Assembly (NCBI RefSeq): GCF_004116465.1
Contig: NZ_PDJV01000007.1
Span: forward strand, 1 to 64,000
DNA from: Arcobacter sp. F2176
Lineage (GTDB): Bacteria; Campylobacterota; Campylobacteria; Campylobacterales; Arcobacteraceae
DNA length: 64,000 bases
Direction: 5' to 3'
Shown in pieces: positions 36,201 to 45,700 of this stretch; position 1 is the first letter of the stretch, and the number at the start of each line of letters is the position of its first letter. The notes beneath the pieces were generated by a model. It did not search any database, was not told where the DNA came from, and was given only the letters and a program-made list of their open reading frames with translations. Both the position numbers and the translations under genes were made by a program.

Positions 36201-38005
36201 AAAAAAATATTGCTATTTATAGTGAAAATAAAACATTAACTTATGAAGACCTATATATTAAATCTCAAAAATTAGGAACTTATATTAAAAATAATATAAA
36301 CTTCAAAAATGAAACTCCTACAATAGCAATTATTATGAACAAAGGATGGCAACAAATTGTAGCTGTCATGGGTACACTTGCAAATGGAGCTATATTTTTA
36401 CCTTTAGATAGCAATCTACCAAAAGATAGAATGCAATATGCTTTACAAAATGCAAATACAAAAATGGTAATAAGTAAAGAAAATCAAATATCTCAAATCA
36501 AAGAAAAACTTGAAAATATAGATATACCTTTAATCTCTATTGACGATGAAAGCCTCTACAAAACAAGTGAAGCAATTTTACCTATAAAATATGAAGATTT
36601 AGTTTGCATTATTTATACATCTGGTTCAACAGGTTTACCAAAAGGTGTTATGGTCACTCAAAAAGCACTTATCAACAATATAAATTATACTAATAATAGG
36701 TTTAAGGTAGATACAAATGATGCTATTTTATCACTCACTCCTATATACCATGACTTAGTATTATTTGATATATTTGGGGCACTTACAGCAGGTGCTAGTA
36801 TTGTAATACCAGAAGAGGAAAAAAGAAAAGATCCAGAACATTGGCTTGCTCTCATTAAACAATATAGAGTAAGCATATGGAATAGCGTACCAACTATGAT
36901 GGAAATGTTAATTAAATTTAGTAGTACAAAGCAAATCCAAAATAAACAACTATTATCATCTCTTAGATTATGTATTCTGGGAGGTGATTGGATTCCACTT
37001 ACTATTCCACCTGGATTAAAAGAGTTAAATACAAAAACTACACTTGTAAGTATTGGAGGGCCTACTGAAACTACTGTATGGAATATTATGTATGAAATTA
37101 AAGAGTTTGACACTAATTGGAAGAGTATTCCTTATGGAAAACCTATTACAAATACAACATATTATATTTTAAATGATTTATTAGAAGAATGTCCAATTGG
37201 CGTAACTGGTGAGTTATATGTAAGTGGTATTAGTTTAGCAGCTGGGTATATTAATGATTTAGAAAAAACTCAAGAAGTTTTTATTAATCATCCTAAAACA
37301 AAAGAACGTATGTACAAAACAGGAGATTTAGGAAGATTACTTTCTAATGGTCTGATTGAATTTATGGGAAGAAGTGATAATCAAGTTCAAATATCAGGTT
37401 ATCGTATTGAACTTAGCGAAATAGAATCATTAGCACATAAACAAATAGAAATTAATAGAGCACAAGCCTTATTAATAAAAGATAATTATACTCCCCATAT
37501 TGCTTTAGTTTATAGTTGTAATGATGGTGATATTTCAGAAAATAAATTAAAAGAACAACTTAAAGCCTCTCTTCCACAAGAAATGATTCCGAAAAAACTA
37601 CTTAAAATAAAACAATTTCCATTAACTGTTAATGGGAAAATAGACAGAAAGGCTCTAATTCAATTATTAAATACTAAAAATGAACAACATGTCCATACTA
37701 AAAGAATAGTTGAAAATGAAATTCAAAAACACTTAATGAGTCTATGGCAAAAGCATTTACAAAGAGAAAATATTGGCTTATATGAAAATTTCTTTGAAGC
37801 AGGAGGTAACTCATTATTAGCAACAGAGTTATTTATCCAAATACGTCAAGAATTTCCAATAATTGACTCAGTTGTACTTCTTTATGAACATACAAGTATA
37901 TACGAATTATCTCAATTTATTGAAAAACAAACAACAGTAAAAAATGTAGCAAAAAAGAATACAAGAGGGCTACAACGTCGTAAAAGATTATTAGCAAAAA
38001 ATTGA
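30296..38005 (+). CDS. Hybrid PKS-NRPS: KS-KR-ACP-AT-Cy-A-PCP
   Basis: A 2569-residue synthase. KS 1-430 (Cys178 in DTACSSS, His313, His353); a KS-AT linker and the post-AT LPSYTFDSKIYWW with no AT between them; KR about 650-1040 (TGGLGALG at 807, Tyr955); ACP (Ser1102 in GLNSML); AT about 1160-1460 (Ser1253 in GHSVGEY, motif KAFH at 1349-1352, malonyl-like); Cy about 1500-1930 with the heterocyclisation motif D1635...D1640..S1643; A about 1970-2460; PCP (Ser2506). The A-domain specificity residues read DLFNIGIVWK, close to but not equal to the cysteine code. The AT after the ACP is unusual. The C-terminal tail is rich in arginine and lysine. It extends the loaded acyl chain and forms the first heterocycle. 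Confidence 0.92.
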   Translation: MNKTYEPIAIIGTSCRLPGEINDLNDLWHKLSASYDAVVDIPSERCLQDNIYNNTPQVGKSYAKKAGLLNNIANFDAKFFGISDEEATAMDPQQRLLLEAAWHALEDSGQFKNDDLLKETGFYVGIATDDYSQIGMHKHKLDEVSTYTTLGSLRSISAGRVAYHLNLNGPVSQIDTACSSSLMAIHQACQSLRLNEADCMLAGGINLLISPQTMVELSQIKALSLSNRCSVFDNSADGYVRGEGYGLVVLKRLSDAEANNDNIIAVIKGSLTNHDGSSNGLTAPNGLAQEKLLKKTLKISNINSHEVSYVETHGTGTLFGDPIEVNSIINVYGKNRNKDNPLFLGSIKSSIGHLEAAAGVAGILKVCSSITNKQLIPNLNFSTPNPYIKWDKAPIKVIDTLKPWSNKDKELRTATMSSFGFSGTNVHMIIQEYQNNKEDLTANKLTNELYIIPISAKSLTSLKNLVKAWLEADYLTKESIANIAYSATVTRKHFEYKLLVLVKNYEDLKLKLKSWFHNKETDLLWSSINFKPLTDKCNINKNYIDIINNYFTNNHIDCEDLYGKNKISHCKLPSYTFDSKIYWWEKPYDFTIRTSDKLIENKNISYKLQWEEYSINESISTNHNIQIIADSTNNNIIKLLEKSSEESNYISQSTNEFLNTPVNKDTNYIYFIHISEDIDILENNITKIWSIVQYFNKNNSSSKIWIITEQSQHFEKDDITNINASSIWGLFRSLRIELGTSWGGIIDMPQNITKDIINKMFMCFYQQNDEDQYVLRDKKVYIPRLLPHTLDTQNVFSFDLKASYLITGGLGALGIELITYLISLGINHIILASRRGEDTLKNKKDFANKIKEWRRQGKQIDIYKLDLSNELQVSDFFENLKKESINLKGIAHLSGVISKQDLSKSPKEKDIHNFMAAKTKGAWYLHKYSQVFHLDFFLLFSSVTALFGMKDLTFYSASNAFLDALALHRSKQGLKALSINWGRFDIDGMVDNQDAKVLDTLGVAKMKTTNAFTKMTHYMEYTNNICITDVNWDKFISYFKQLSSINLFTHLLPKSNHLISTQKIETKEHFKKYFIDIIRKALKLEKNKISTTQNLFSIGLNSMLSMYIRQALEENLKLTTEATLFFKKQTIELLVEYLWEQYQNNNNNKMINTQLNNEDGKIIFLFSGQGTQYPGMGKTLYTNNEKFKQSIDYCMNFLQKEFDLDFKYILFDDKSKLLKETEYAQLSLFIIEYSLYKLWQEKNIHADYFIGHSVGEYVAACLAGVFSLEDALRLLKVRGKLMQSLENHGDMMVVFDSFENIPTLPNSLDIAAINSPWQTVISGNINHLKNYEKKLSEKNIKTQLLNTQKAFHSSLMMPILKEFQKFASTITYKSPNIPIITNINATVAKEDIACAKYWVDHIINTVQFAPSIQKAYEKGCRYFIEVGPGSVLKNLAEENIIQKNIKCHYFNSLINEDKPKEYLLKQQEKLKLSQKSLINHKDDSIKENLLRPIIHNEQDKFKPFALTSMQHAYWLGRNEEIAEGGVAIHMYLELDIKYFNKENFTNAWKTLVERHDMLHAIVDRNGEQQILKQIPEFSILEHSLKNKDENEKEIYLQDIRHELSHQNVSLEKWPQSEIRITKLDDNNSRVHISIDGWTIDGWSYQVLFHELHELYHNPKLTLPTINISFRDYVLQLKEIENSAFYQKHLTKWRERLKVLPKAPQLPMNKNKTNTNRFKRWEYFINKEQYASLKKYASDKSLTTVTTLLSAYAWVLSRYSKEQDITLNIPRFNRLPLHSDINRVIGEFASFTLLACTRKEDTTFNEYANKIQKQLWEDVENPWVPGVTLLRELAKISNQSNTMMPFVFTNMPEESLDGKKLEFLNEWSKSADIPYFLTQTPQVQVDCQYHDKDDGLFVFWDVLIDKFEPEIIDNLFSSYIDLIQNLSSSDKAWNQNSLPMKKSSSLIANEEQIPKQGLYEQFTNTAQKNKKNIAIYSENKTLTYEDLYIKSQKLGTYIKNNINFKNETPTIAIIMNKGWQQIVAVMGTLANGAIFLPLDSNLPKDRMQYALQNANTKMVISKENQISQIKEKLENIDIPLISIDDESLYKTSEAILPIKYEDLVCIIYTSGSTGLPKGVMVTQKALINNINYTNNRFKVDTNDAILSLTPIYHDLVLFDIFGALTAGASIVIPEEEKRKDPEHWLALIKQYRVSIWNSVPTMMEMLIKFSSTKQIQNKQLLSSLRLCILGGDWIPLTIPPGLKELNTKTTLVSIGGPTETTVWNIMYEIKEFDTNWKSIPYGKPITNTTYYILNDLLEECPIGVTGELYVSGISLAAGYINDLEKTQEVFINHPKTKERMYKTGDLGRLLSNGLIEFMGRSDNQVQISGYRIELSEIESLAHKQIEINRAQALLIKDNYTPHIALVYSCNDGDISENKLKEQLKASLPQEMIPKKLLKIKQFPLTVNGKIDRKALIQLLNTKNEQHVHTKRIVENEIQKHLMSLWQKHLQRENIGLYENFFEAGGNSLLATELFIQIRQEFPIIDSVVLLYEHTSIYELSQFIEKQTTVKNVAKKNTRGLQRRKRLLAKN

Positions 38006-38023
38006 ATATATAAAGGAAAATAA

Positions 38024-41000
38024 ATGGAAAATACAGATACGTCTATGGATGTGGCAATAATTGGTATGGCTGGAAAGTTTCCAGGAGCAGATAGTATACA
38101 AAAACTTTGGGATAATATATGTCAAAGTGTAGATGTTCGCCAAGAATTTAGTGATGAAGATTTAAAGCCTTTTGCAAAAGATATGAGCCAAATAAATAAA
38201 AGTGACTTTGTAAGAAAAGGATATATGATAAAAGATGTAGCTAAATTTGATGCTAAATTTTTTAATCTAACACCTAAACAAGCTAAAATAATGGACCCTC
38301 AACAACGATTATTTTTAGAAACTGCATGGCAAGGGCTAGAAAATGCAGGATATGCCTCAACAGATGAATCACAACACATTGGAGTATATGCAGGAGCAAA
38401 CTTTAATAATTATATTTTTAATGTTGGGGAACACCTTGAAATGAGAGATATTGTTTCTTATTTTGATGCTATGATAGCAAATGATAAAGATTATCTTACA
38501 TCAAGAGTTGCATATCATTTAAACTTAACAGGTCCTGCAATAAGTATACAAACCTCGTGTTCTAGTTCATTAGCTGCAATCTCAATAGCTTACCTAGCCC
38601 TATTAGATTATCAATGTGATATGGCAATTGCGGGAGGGGTTGGATTAAATATTCCTCAAGAAAGAGGTTATAGATATTATAAAGAAGGTGGCTTATCAAA
38701 AGATGCTGCGTGCCATTCTTTTGATAAAGATGCTTCTGGAGTAATGCATGGTAATGGCCTTGGTGTAGTTATATTAAAAAGATTAGAAGATGCTTTAGAA
38801 GATGAAGATAATATTATCTCCGTAATTAAAGGTGCGACTATAAATAATGATGGTAGTAAAAAAGTAGCTTATTTTACACCAAGTGTTGAAGGTCAAATGG
38901 ATGCCATTAGTGAGACCCTTTCCGTTACAAACATTGACCCTCAAAATATACACTACATGGAAGCACATGGACCAGGAACACCAGTAGGAGATCCAATAGA
39001 GTTTAAAGCATTAAGTCAGGCATATGATGTTGATAGCTCAAAACATTATGAAAAAACATGCGCCTTAGGTTCTATTAAAAGTCACCTTGGACACCTAGGT
39101 GCTGCATCAGGAGTTGCAGGACTTATTAATGCATCTTTAATTCTTAAAAATAGAAAAATCCCAGCTACTATGCATTTTAAAGATATAAATCCAGAAATAA
39201 ATATTGAAAATAGTCCATTTTATATTAATACTCAACTAAAAGATATGGATTCAACATATCCGGAAAGCCTTAATGCAGCTATCAGTTCATTTGGTATAGG
39301 AGGAACAAATGCACATATTATCATACAGTCAGCACCAAAAATAGATTATAAAAATAAATCTTGGGAAGATAGTTTTTATTTCTTTCCCCTTAGTGCAAAA
39401 AATGAAAAATCATTACAATATCAAACAAAACAATTAAATGAGTATATTTTAGAAAATAGAGATCTTTCATTAGCTGATATTTCATATACTTTACAACAAA
39501 GAAGGCAACATTTTAACCATAGACGATTTATTATTGCTAAAAACTATGAAGATTTGCATAAGCAATTAATGTTAGAACGTATACCAAGAAATCAGACACT
39601 TATTACAAATGACAAGAATAAAATACGTTCTATAGTGTTTATGTTTCCAGGAGTTGGTGATCAGTATATTAATATGGGCAGAGACTTATATTATCAACAA
39701 AAAGTATTTAAAGATACAATTGATGAGTGTGCACATCTAGCACAGGAATATTTAAATGGCATTGATATTCGAGAAGTTTTATATCCAAAAAATGAAAACA
39801 TAACTCAGTCAAATAAACTTATCCAAAAAGCAGAAATAACATTAACTATTTTATTATCTGTTGAATATGCTTTGACTAAACAATTAGAGTACTATGGAAT
39901 TGTGCCAAATCAAATGATTGGTCATAGTTTAGGTGAATATTGTGCAGCATTAGTTTCAGGTGTATTTACTTTAAAACAAGCATTATCCTTAGTTGCATTT
40001 CGAGGAAAACTTATACAAAGTTGTGAACCAGGATCTATGCTTGTAATAAATAAAGATACAGATAAATTAAAAGAAATTTTACCTCAATCACTATCTTTAG
40101 CTGTAATTAATGCAGAACAATTAAATATGATTTCAGGGCCAATTATAGAAATTGAAAAATTTGAAATAGAATTAAAAAATACTAATATTAGTTATACAAA
40201 ACTGCCAGGAGATAGAGCTGGTCACTCAAGTACTCTTGATCCTATTCTTGAAGAGTTTGAGTCTTTCATCGAGAAGATGGATTTACAAACACCTTCTATT
40301 GATTTTATTTCAAATGTAACAGGTGATTGGATAAAAGATGAAGAAGCAATTTCTGCTAAATATTGGACAAAACATTTACGTCAAACAGTTGAATTTCATA
40401 AAGGCTTATCTGTATTAATAGAACAAGAGAATACAGCATTTATCGAAATAGGAGCAGGAAGAGGTTTAACAACCATAGCAAAAAGACATCCAAAAGCAAA
40501 ACGTTCTTTATCTGCATATGCGAGTATGAAAAGTTCTAATAAAAAAGCAGATGATAACAATGTATTGTATGAATTATTAGGTTCACTATGGCTTGAACAA
40601 TATAAAATAGAATGGGAGGCTTTAACTCCAAAACAACATTGTCGCCTTTTAGAATTACCGACTTATGCTTTTGATAGACAATCATATTGGTTAGAACGAA
40701 CATTTAATGAAATTCAACCGGATAGTACAAATCCTAAAAAAAGAGAAGATTTCAATACTTGGTTTTATTCTCCTTCTTGGATTAAACTTTCAGAAAATAA
40801 CCAAAATAATTTAGATAAAGAAAAGAAAAATTATATTGTATTTAACACTCATGATAAAGCTCTTAATAAAACTATTAATTATTTAGAAGAAAATGATAAT
40901 AATGTTATTTGTATCAACTATGGGGAGTTATACAAAAAAATAGATAATCAGAGCTATATTATAAATGCAAATGAAATGAATGATTATAATAAATTATTTA

Positions 41001-42697
41001 ATGATTTAATGGAATATTTTGATAACTCGTTTTGTATAATTCATGGATGGATGATTAGTGAAATGGATTCTACATTAGAAAATAATATAGATAAATTTTA
41101 CACTTCAAATTCACAAGTCTTAGGTTACTACAGCATTACTTCATTAATGCGTGTTCTAACACAATATAACCTAATCTCAAAAACTAGACTAGTTATATTA
41201 TCAAGTCAACTTTATAATATAATAGGTGAAGAAATATTATCACCTGATAAATCAACACTGATTGGTCCTTGTAAAGTTATTCCTTATGAATTTCCAGAAT
41301 TAGACTTTATACATATGGATATTGATACAAAATCTCTTTTGGATGATAAAGCCTTCGATTCCTTTATTAGAGATATTACAAGCAATAAACCCCATGATAA
41401 ATATTTATCCCTTGCTTATAGAAATGGTATTCGATGGAAACCATATTACCATCCACTTAGTTCTGAACTTATTAAAAATAAAAGCGAAGAAAACCTTAAT
41501 ATTAAAAATAATGGTATTTACTTAATTACGGGTGCATTTGGAGGAATAGGTACAGTAGCTTCAAATTGGTTAATGGAAGAGACTTCAAATATCACTTTAA
41601 TTTTACTAAGTAGAACAAACTTACCAAAAAAAGAACAATTGGAAGAATACTTAGCAAAAGAAAAAGATATTGATATTTGTAAGAGAATCAAACATATACA
41701 ATCATTAGAAAATAAAGGGGCAACTGTTCTCACTTATTCAATTGATGTTAGTGATGAAAATAAAATGCATGAATTGCAGAAAAAAATATATAAAGAAGTG
41801 GGACAAGTCAATGGAATCATCCATGCAGCAGGAGTTGTTGGAGGAGGATTAATAGAATTAGAAGAGAGTATTAATTTTCATGAAAACTTAAATACAAAAG
41901 TAATTGGAACAAAACTATTATATAAATTATTTGCAAATAATGACTTAGATTTTATTTTATTATGTTCATCACTTGGTTCACTTGTAGGTGCCTTAGGTCA
42001 AGTGGAAAACACTTCTGCCAACTCATTTTTAGATGCTTTTTCTCAAGCACTTTCAAAAAACCCTAGCTCAACAAAAGTTATGGCAATCAACTGGGATTAT
42101 TGGTTAGAAGTGGGAATGATTTTAGAGTTAGCTGCTCGTCACAAACAAATAGCAGGAGATGAAATAAGTATTGGTATTTTGCCTAAAGAAGGTAAAAAGT
42201 GTTTCTCAATACTATTAAACCTTTTAAATATGCCAAATGTAGTCATTTCAACAGCAGATATTCACCAACTATTAAAACTACGTTCTGAAGTAACACATAA
42301 AACATTAAAAATGTTTCAAGATGCAAATATAACAAAGGAAAATAATGATGAAAGAAACAATCTATCAACTCAATATTTAGCACCAAGAAATTCAATTGAA
42401 AAAGTATTAGTTTCATTATGGGAAAATCGATTAGGAATAAAAATTGGAGTAAATGATAACTTTTTTGAGCTAGGGGGTGATTCAATGGTTGCACTTCCAC
42501 TTATGGCTGATATGAGAGATACTTTACATTTTGATTTACCAATTCAATCATTATTTAATGAACAAGATGTAGCTTCAATTGCTACTTTTATCTTTGAGAA
42601 TGAAACTTCTCCCGGTACAACAGAACAAATTGCAGAAGTATATTTACAAGTACAAAACTTATCAAATACAGAAGTTACACAAGCTTTAGAAAACTAA
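38024..42697 (+). CDS. Type I PKS: KS-AT-KR-ACP
   Basis: A 1557-residue module. KS 1-430 (Cys179 in QTSCSSS, His315 in HGPGT in place of HGTGT, His357). AT about 540-850 (Ser635 in GHSLGEY) has the specificity motif RAGH (731-734), of the xAGH type reported for ethylmalonyl-CoA, not the malonyl HAFH or methylmalonyl YASH. KR about 1160-1400 has a good NADPH motif (TGAFGGIG at 1169) but Asn1329 where the catalytic Tyr is expected (GQVENTSANSF), so it is probably inactive. ACP Ser1487 in GGDSMV. The protein ends LSNTEVTQALEN, a likely docking tail. AAAGGA precedes the ATG, 18 nt after the previous gene. Confidence 0.92.
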   Translation: MENTDTSMDVAIIGMAGKFPGADSIQKLWDNICQSVDVRQEFSDEDLKPFAKDMSQINKSDFVRKGYMIKDVAKFDAKFFNLTPKQAKIMDPQQRLFLETAWQGLENAGYASTDESQHIGVYAGANFNNYIFNVGEHLEMRDIVSYFDAMIANDKDYLTSRVAYHLNLTGPAISIQTSCSSSLAAISIAYLALLDYQCDMAIAGGVGLNIPQERGYRYYKEGGLSKDAACHSFDKDASGVMHGNGLGVVILKRLEDALEDEDNIISVIKGATINNDGSKKVAYFTPSVEGQMDAISETLSVTNIDPQNIHYMEAHGPGTPVGDPIEFKALSQAYDVDSSKHYEKTCALGSIKSHLGHLGAASGVAGLINASLILKNRKIPATMHFKDINPEINIENSPFYINTQLKDMDSTYPESLNAAISSFGIGGTNAHIIIQSAPKIDYKNKSWEDSFYFFPLSAKNEKSLQYQTKQLNEYILENRDLSLADISYTLQQRRQHFNHRRFIIAKNYEDLHKQLMLERIPRNQTLITNDKNKIRSIVFMFPGVGDQYINMGRDLYYQQKVFKDTIDECAHLAQEYLNGIDIREVLYPKNENITQSNKLIQKAEITLTILLSVEYALTKQLEYYGIVPNQMIGHSLGEYCAALVSGVFTLKQALSLVAFRGKLIQSCEPGSMLVINKDTDKLKEILPQSLSLAVINAEQLNMISGPIIEIEKFEIELKNTNISYTKLPGDRAGHSSTLDPILEEFESFIEKMDLQTPSIDFISNVTGDWIKDEEAISAKYWTKHLRQTVEFHKGLSVLIEQENTAFIEIGAGRGLTTIAKRHPKAKRSLSAYASMKSSNKKADDNNVLYELLGSLWLEQYKIEWEALTPKQHCRLLELPTYAFDRQSYWLERTFNEIQPDSTNPKKREDFNTWFYSPSWIKLSENNQNNLDKEKKNYIVFNTHDKALNKTINYLEENDNNVICINYGELYKKIDNQSYIINANEMNDYNKLFNDLMEYFDNSFCIIHGWMISEMDSTLENNIDKFYTSNSQVLGYYSITSLMRVLTQYNLISKTRLVILSSQLYNIIGEEILSPDKSTLIGPCKVIPYEFPELDFIHMDIDTKSLLDDKAFDSFIRDITSNKPHDKYLSLAYRNGIRWKPYYHPLSSELIKNKSEENLNIKNNGIYLITGAFGGIGTVASNWLMEETSNITLILLSRTNLPKKEQLEEYLAKEKDIDICKRIKHIQSLENKGATVLTYSIDVSDENKMHELQKKIYKEVGQVNGIIHAAGVVGGGLIELEESINFHENLNTKVIGTKLLYKLFANNDLDFILLCSSLGSLVGALGQVENTSANSFLDAFSQALSKNPSSTKVMAINWDYWLEVGMILELAARHKQIAGDEISIGILPKEGKKCFSILLNLLNMPNVVISTADIHQLLKLRSEVTHKTLKMFQDANITKENNDERNNLSTQYLAPRNSIEKVLVSLWENRLGIKIGVNDNFFELGGDSMVALPLMADMRDTLHFDLPIQSLFNEQDVASIATFIFENETSPGTTEQIAEVYLQVQNLSNTEVTQALEN

Positions 42698-42710
42698 AAT
42701 AGGAAAAGAT

Positions 42711-45700
42711 ATGACAGAATTATCAAAAGAACAACGTGAACTAATGGCAAAACTATTAAAAGAGAAAGGACTATCTGATAATCCAACACCTAAAGAAAAT
42801 AGTATTACTATTAATCCAGATGAAATAAATCGCTATGAGCCCTACCCTTTAACTGATATTCAACAAAGCTATTTATTAGGTCGTAGTCAAAAATTTCTAT
42901 TAGGTAATGTAGCAAGTCATGCTTATATTGAAATGGATATTGAAAATTTGGATATAAGCCAATATGAATATGCATGGCAAAAAATAATAGAAAGACATGA
43001 TATGCTTCGTACAATTGTCAATCAAAATGGATCACAACAAACCCTTAAAGATGTTCCAAAGTTTAGAGTAACTACACATGACTTAACAAACTTACCAGAC
43101 AAAAAAAGTAAAGAAAAGGCATTATTAGAATTAAGAGATTCTTTATCTCATCAAATTCTACCAACAGATCAATGGCCATTATTTAATATTCATGTGAGTA
43201 ATATTGATAATACTCAATATAAAATACATTGGAGTTTTGATGCTATCATTTCAGATGTTTATAGTAATTTTATTTTTCAAGAAGAATTATATAACTATTA
43301 TCACCAATCAAATAGCTCTTATGTCCCACTAAAACTTACCTTTAGAGATTATGTCCTTACATTAAAAAATCAAGAAGAAACTTCATTTTATGAAAATGCA
43401 AAAAACTATTGGTTGAAAAAAATCAAAACATTGCCTTCTGCTCCAATGCTACCATTAAAAAGAGATTTGTCAGAAATAGAAAAACCACATTTTAAGCGCT
43501 TAAAATTTACTATGGAGAATACTCAATGGAAAATAATTAAACAAAAATCAAAAACCTATGGTCTAACTACCACAAGCGTTTTATTAACAGTATTCTCTCA
43601 TATACTTCATCGTTGGAGTAGAAATCCTGATTTTACTTTAAATATGACAGTTTTTAATCGCCCACCTTGGCATAAAGAGATGGATAAAATTGTAGGAGAC
43701 TTTACAATTACCATGCTCTTAGGAATTGATGCTTTAAGTGGAGATAATAAAATCTTTAAAGATCTTGCAAAAAACATTCAATCAAAATTATTTACTGATT
43801 TAGAACACCGTTTATATAGTGGAGTAAATGTTATGCAACAATGGTCTAAGATTAGTGGTAATAAACAAATTGCTCCTATTGTTTTTACCAGCGCTTTAAC
43901 AGTAGGAGATATTAGTTCTAAGCTAGATGCAGATAAAAATCAACTGGGTCAAATGACTTATTCTATTACCCAAACACCACAAGTTTTATTAGATCATCAA
44001 GTATATGAAGAAGATGGAAAACTTATTATACATTGGGATTATGTAGAAGAGGCATTTGAAAAAAATTTACTTTCTATAATGTTTGACTCTTATATAAATG
44101 CTTTAAATCTTTTAGGAAAAGATAATACAAGTTGGGAAGAAGAACTATCTATTCATATGCCATCACTACAAAAAGAGTTACGTATTTCATATAATAATAC
44201 AAAAGATGAAGAGTTATTAAACCTTTCAAATAAACCCATTTATTATTCTTTTATTGAACAAGTTAAAAAACAAGCAACTGCAACAGCAATAGTATCTACT
44301 AATAAAACTTTAACATATGAAGAGTTAGCGTATAGAGCCTATGCTTTAAATATACAATTACAAAAAAGAGGTCTAGGTGTGGGAGATAATATTGCAATTA
44401 TTTTACCTAAAGGGTGGCAACAAGTTGTAGCAGTATTAGGAGTACTTGCTAGTGGAGCAAGCTATATTCCAATAGATAATAACTCTCCCAAACAAAGACT
44501 TAATAAGATACTAAAAGATACTAATTGTAAATATGTTATTAGTATAGAACAATGCTACAAATCTTTATCATTAACTGACGAGATAATATGTTTATTTATA
44601 GAAGATGAGTTAGCTAAAAAAGATCCCCAAGCAGTAGATTTTTGGCCAATTAAACATACTAATGATGATATTGCATATATTATATATACTTCAGGTTCAA
44701 CAGGGATGCCAAAAGGTGTGATGATGAGCCATAATTCAGTGATGAATACAGTATTAGACATCAATAAACGATTTAATATTAATAAAGAAGATAGTATTTT
44801 TGGTTTATCTGCACTTAACTTTGATTTATCAGTATACGATATATTTGGTACACTTGCAGCAGGAGCGACTTTAGTTTTACCTGATGCAAAACAAGAAAAA
44901 AATCCACAGCATTGGCAAGAATGTTTAAAGAATCATCCTTGTACAGTATGGAATAGTGTTCCTGCTTTACTTCAAATATTTTTAGAATATGCACCAAATA
45001 AAACTATTTTAGAATCCTTTAAAACCGTAATGGTTAGTGGAGATAAAATTCCTTTAAATCTAGTTAACATAGTCTATGAAAAGATGCCTAATACACATCT
45101 TTTTAGTTTAGGGGGTGCAACAGAAGCTGCAATTTGGTCTATATATTATCCAATCAAAAAACTCACTAATAATTTTAAAAATATTCCCTATGGAATACCT
45201 CTTAGTAATCAAAGCATACATATCTTAGATGAGAATTATCGACCTTGCCCTGATTATGCAGTAGGTAAATTATATATTGGAGGTATTGGTTTATCAAAAG
45301 GTTACTTTAATGATAAGATAAAAACACACAAGCACTTTATACAAAATCCTCATACAAAAGAATTTTTATATGACACAGGAGATTTAGGCTCATTTAATCC
45401 GTCAAATGGTGGTTATGTTGAATTTAAAGGAAGAGAAGATAATCAAATTAAACTTAGTGGATTTAGAATTGAATTAGGTGAAATAGAAAATAATTTAAAT
45501 GAACATCCAAATATTAACAAAGCTATTGTTGTATTAGTTGAAGATAAAAGCTTAAAAAAATCTAAACAAGTTTTAGTTGCTTATATAGTAACAAATAAAA
45601 TAATAGATGAAAATAAAATTAAACAATATCTTAATGATCATTTACCAGAGTATATGATTCCTAGATTTTATATTACTTTAGATGAAATACCATTAAGTAT

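Noticed and set aside
36685-37113. Minus-strand frames inside the synthase genes
   Set aside because: All overlap conserved domains with key motifs on the plus strand and have no start signals.
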